Origin: Candidatus Altarchaeales archaeon WOR_SM1_86-2
Lineage (GTDB): Archaea; Altiarchaeota; Altiarchaeia; IMC4; MCBC01
Assembly (NCBI GenBank): GCA_001723855.1
Contig: MCBC01000101.1
Location: forward strand, 1 to 5,572
Direction of reading: 5' to 3'
DNA length: 5,572 bases
Of the stretch, positions 5,150 to 5,572 are shown one piece after another. The position numbers and the translations under genes are program-made. The notes under the pieces are model-generated. The model searched no databases and was not told the DNA's origin. It was given only the letters and a program-made list of their open reading frames with translations. Numbering within the stretch: position 1 is the first letter of the stretch; the number at the start of each line of letters is the position of its first letter.

Positions 5150-5572
5150 GTCCTCTCTTATCATAAAAAACGGATTTGTGTATGACCCCGTAAACGGAAT
5201 AAACGGTGATATAAAAGATATTCACATAGAAAACGGCAAAGTAGTTGAAAAAATATCTGATGATTCAAATGCAAAGGTAATTGATGCTCGCGGAAAGACG
5301 GTGATGCCTGGAGGGGTTGATTCCCATTCGCATATTGCAGGGGCAAAGGTAAATACAGGGAGGCTAATGAGACCCGAGGACAGCAGGAGACATGCCGTTG
5401 CAAAGACAGACATAACCCATTCGGGAACAGGAGAAACGGTTCCCACTGTTGCTTTAACGGGCTATGAATATGCTGCCCTGGGCTACACAACGGTAATGGA
5501 AGCCGCAATGCCCCCGCTTGAAGCACTGCACACGCACGAGGAAATGCTTCATATCCCGATAATTGATAAAGG
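5148..5572 (+). CDS. fwdA: Formylmethanofuran dehydrogenase subunit A, 5' part (cut by window end)
   Basis: FwdA is the amidohydrolase-family subunit with a binuclear zinc site that joins formate, arriving by an internal tunnel from FwdB, to methanofuran. The first 141 codons are present; the full protein is usually about 570 residues. It starts MSSLIIKNGFVYDPVNGI, the usual beta-sandwich N-terminus of amidohydrolases. The metal motif is GGVDSHSHIAGAKVNTGR (55-72), with His60 and His62 as probable zinc ligands. GRLMRPED (71-78) and THSGTGETVPTVALTGYEYA (90-109) are strongly FwdA-like, as is GYTTVMEAAMPP (112-123). The remaining ligands (carboxylated Lys, further His and Asp) lie beyond the window. 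The ATG at 5148 is chosen because the family N-terminus begins right there and no earlier in-frame start fits; it has an A-rich context and no Shine-Dalgarno site. The gene lies downstream of the decayed toxin-antitoxin pair. Confidence 0.95.
   Translation, partial: MSSLIIKNGFVYDPVNGINGDIKDIHIENGKVVEKISDDSNAKVIDARGKTVMPGGVDSHSHIAGAKVNTGRLMRPEDSRRHAVAKTDITHSGTGETVPTVALTGYEYAALGYTTVMEAAMPPLEALHTHEEMLHIPIIDK

Noticed and set aside
5161..5526. 121- and 74-codon minus-strand frames opposite fwdA
   Set aside because: The plus strand encodes unmistakable FwdA motifs; the minus frames are low-complexity Leu/Pro/Ser-rich shadows.

Overview
The window reads as part of an archaeal C1-metabolism locus that couples tungsten uptake, pterin-cofactor assembly and formylmethanofuran dehydrogenase (Fwd). 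Fwd is diagnostic of methanogens, methane-oxidising relatives (ANME lineages, Methanoperedens-like) and Archaeoglobi; among archaea the AT-rich composition (about 40% GC by eye), TATA-type boxes near start codons and nearly absent Shine-Dalgarno sites also fit. The sequence alone does not let me name a genus. (Related C1-transfer enzymes of methylotrophic bacteria share FwdA/B homology, but the ferredoxin, W-transporter and archaeal promoter features argue against a bacterium.)

Layout, all on the + strand. 1-1649: the 3' part of a TupB-type tungstate ABC permease, overlapping by ATGA the complete ATPase gene tupC. 1683-2807: a MoaE-like molybdopterin-synthase large-subunit homologue and a MobB GTPase carrying a C-terminal Cys cluster that looks like a [4Fe-4S] domain. 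2808-2991: a 184-bp AT-rich regulatory gap with tandem and direct repeats and TATA-like elements. 2992-4573: fwdB (W/Mo-bisPGD catalytic subunit) and an FwdG-like 2[4Fe-4S] ferredoxin. 4574-5147: no intact gene, but the clear remains of a RelB/RelE-type toxin-antitoxin pair; the antitoxin has an early in-frame TAA and the toxin frame has no usable start. 5148-5572: the 5' end of fwdA (Zn-dependent amidohydrolase subunit), cut by the window end.

How the parts fit: TupB/TupC would import tungstate; MoaE-like and MobB proteins would act in making or delivering the pterin/guanine-dinucleotide cofactor; FwdB would hold that W-cofactor and reduce CO2 to formate; FwdA would condense formate with methanofuran; FwdG would pass low-potential electrons. 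I see no single exotic new system. The best leads are the MobB-FeS fusion, the MoaE-like protein with a missing catalytic lysine, the Cys-His-Cys active-site variant in FwdB, repeats upstream of fwdB, repeated TATA-to-ATG spacing suggestive of leaderless mRNAs, and the decayed toxin-antitoxin pair wedged inside the fwd cluster.
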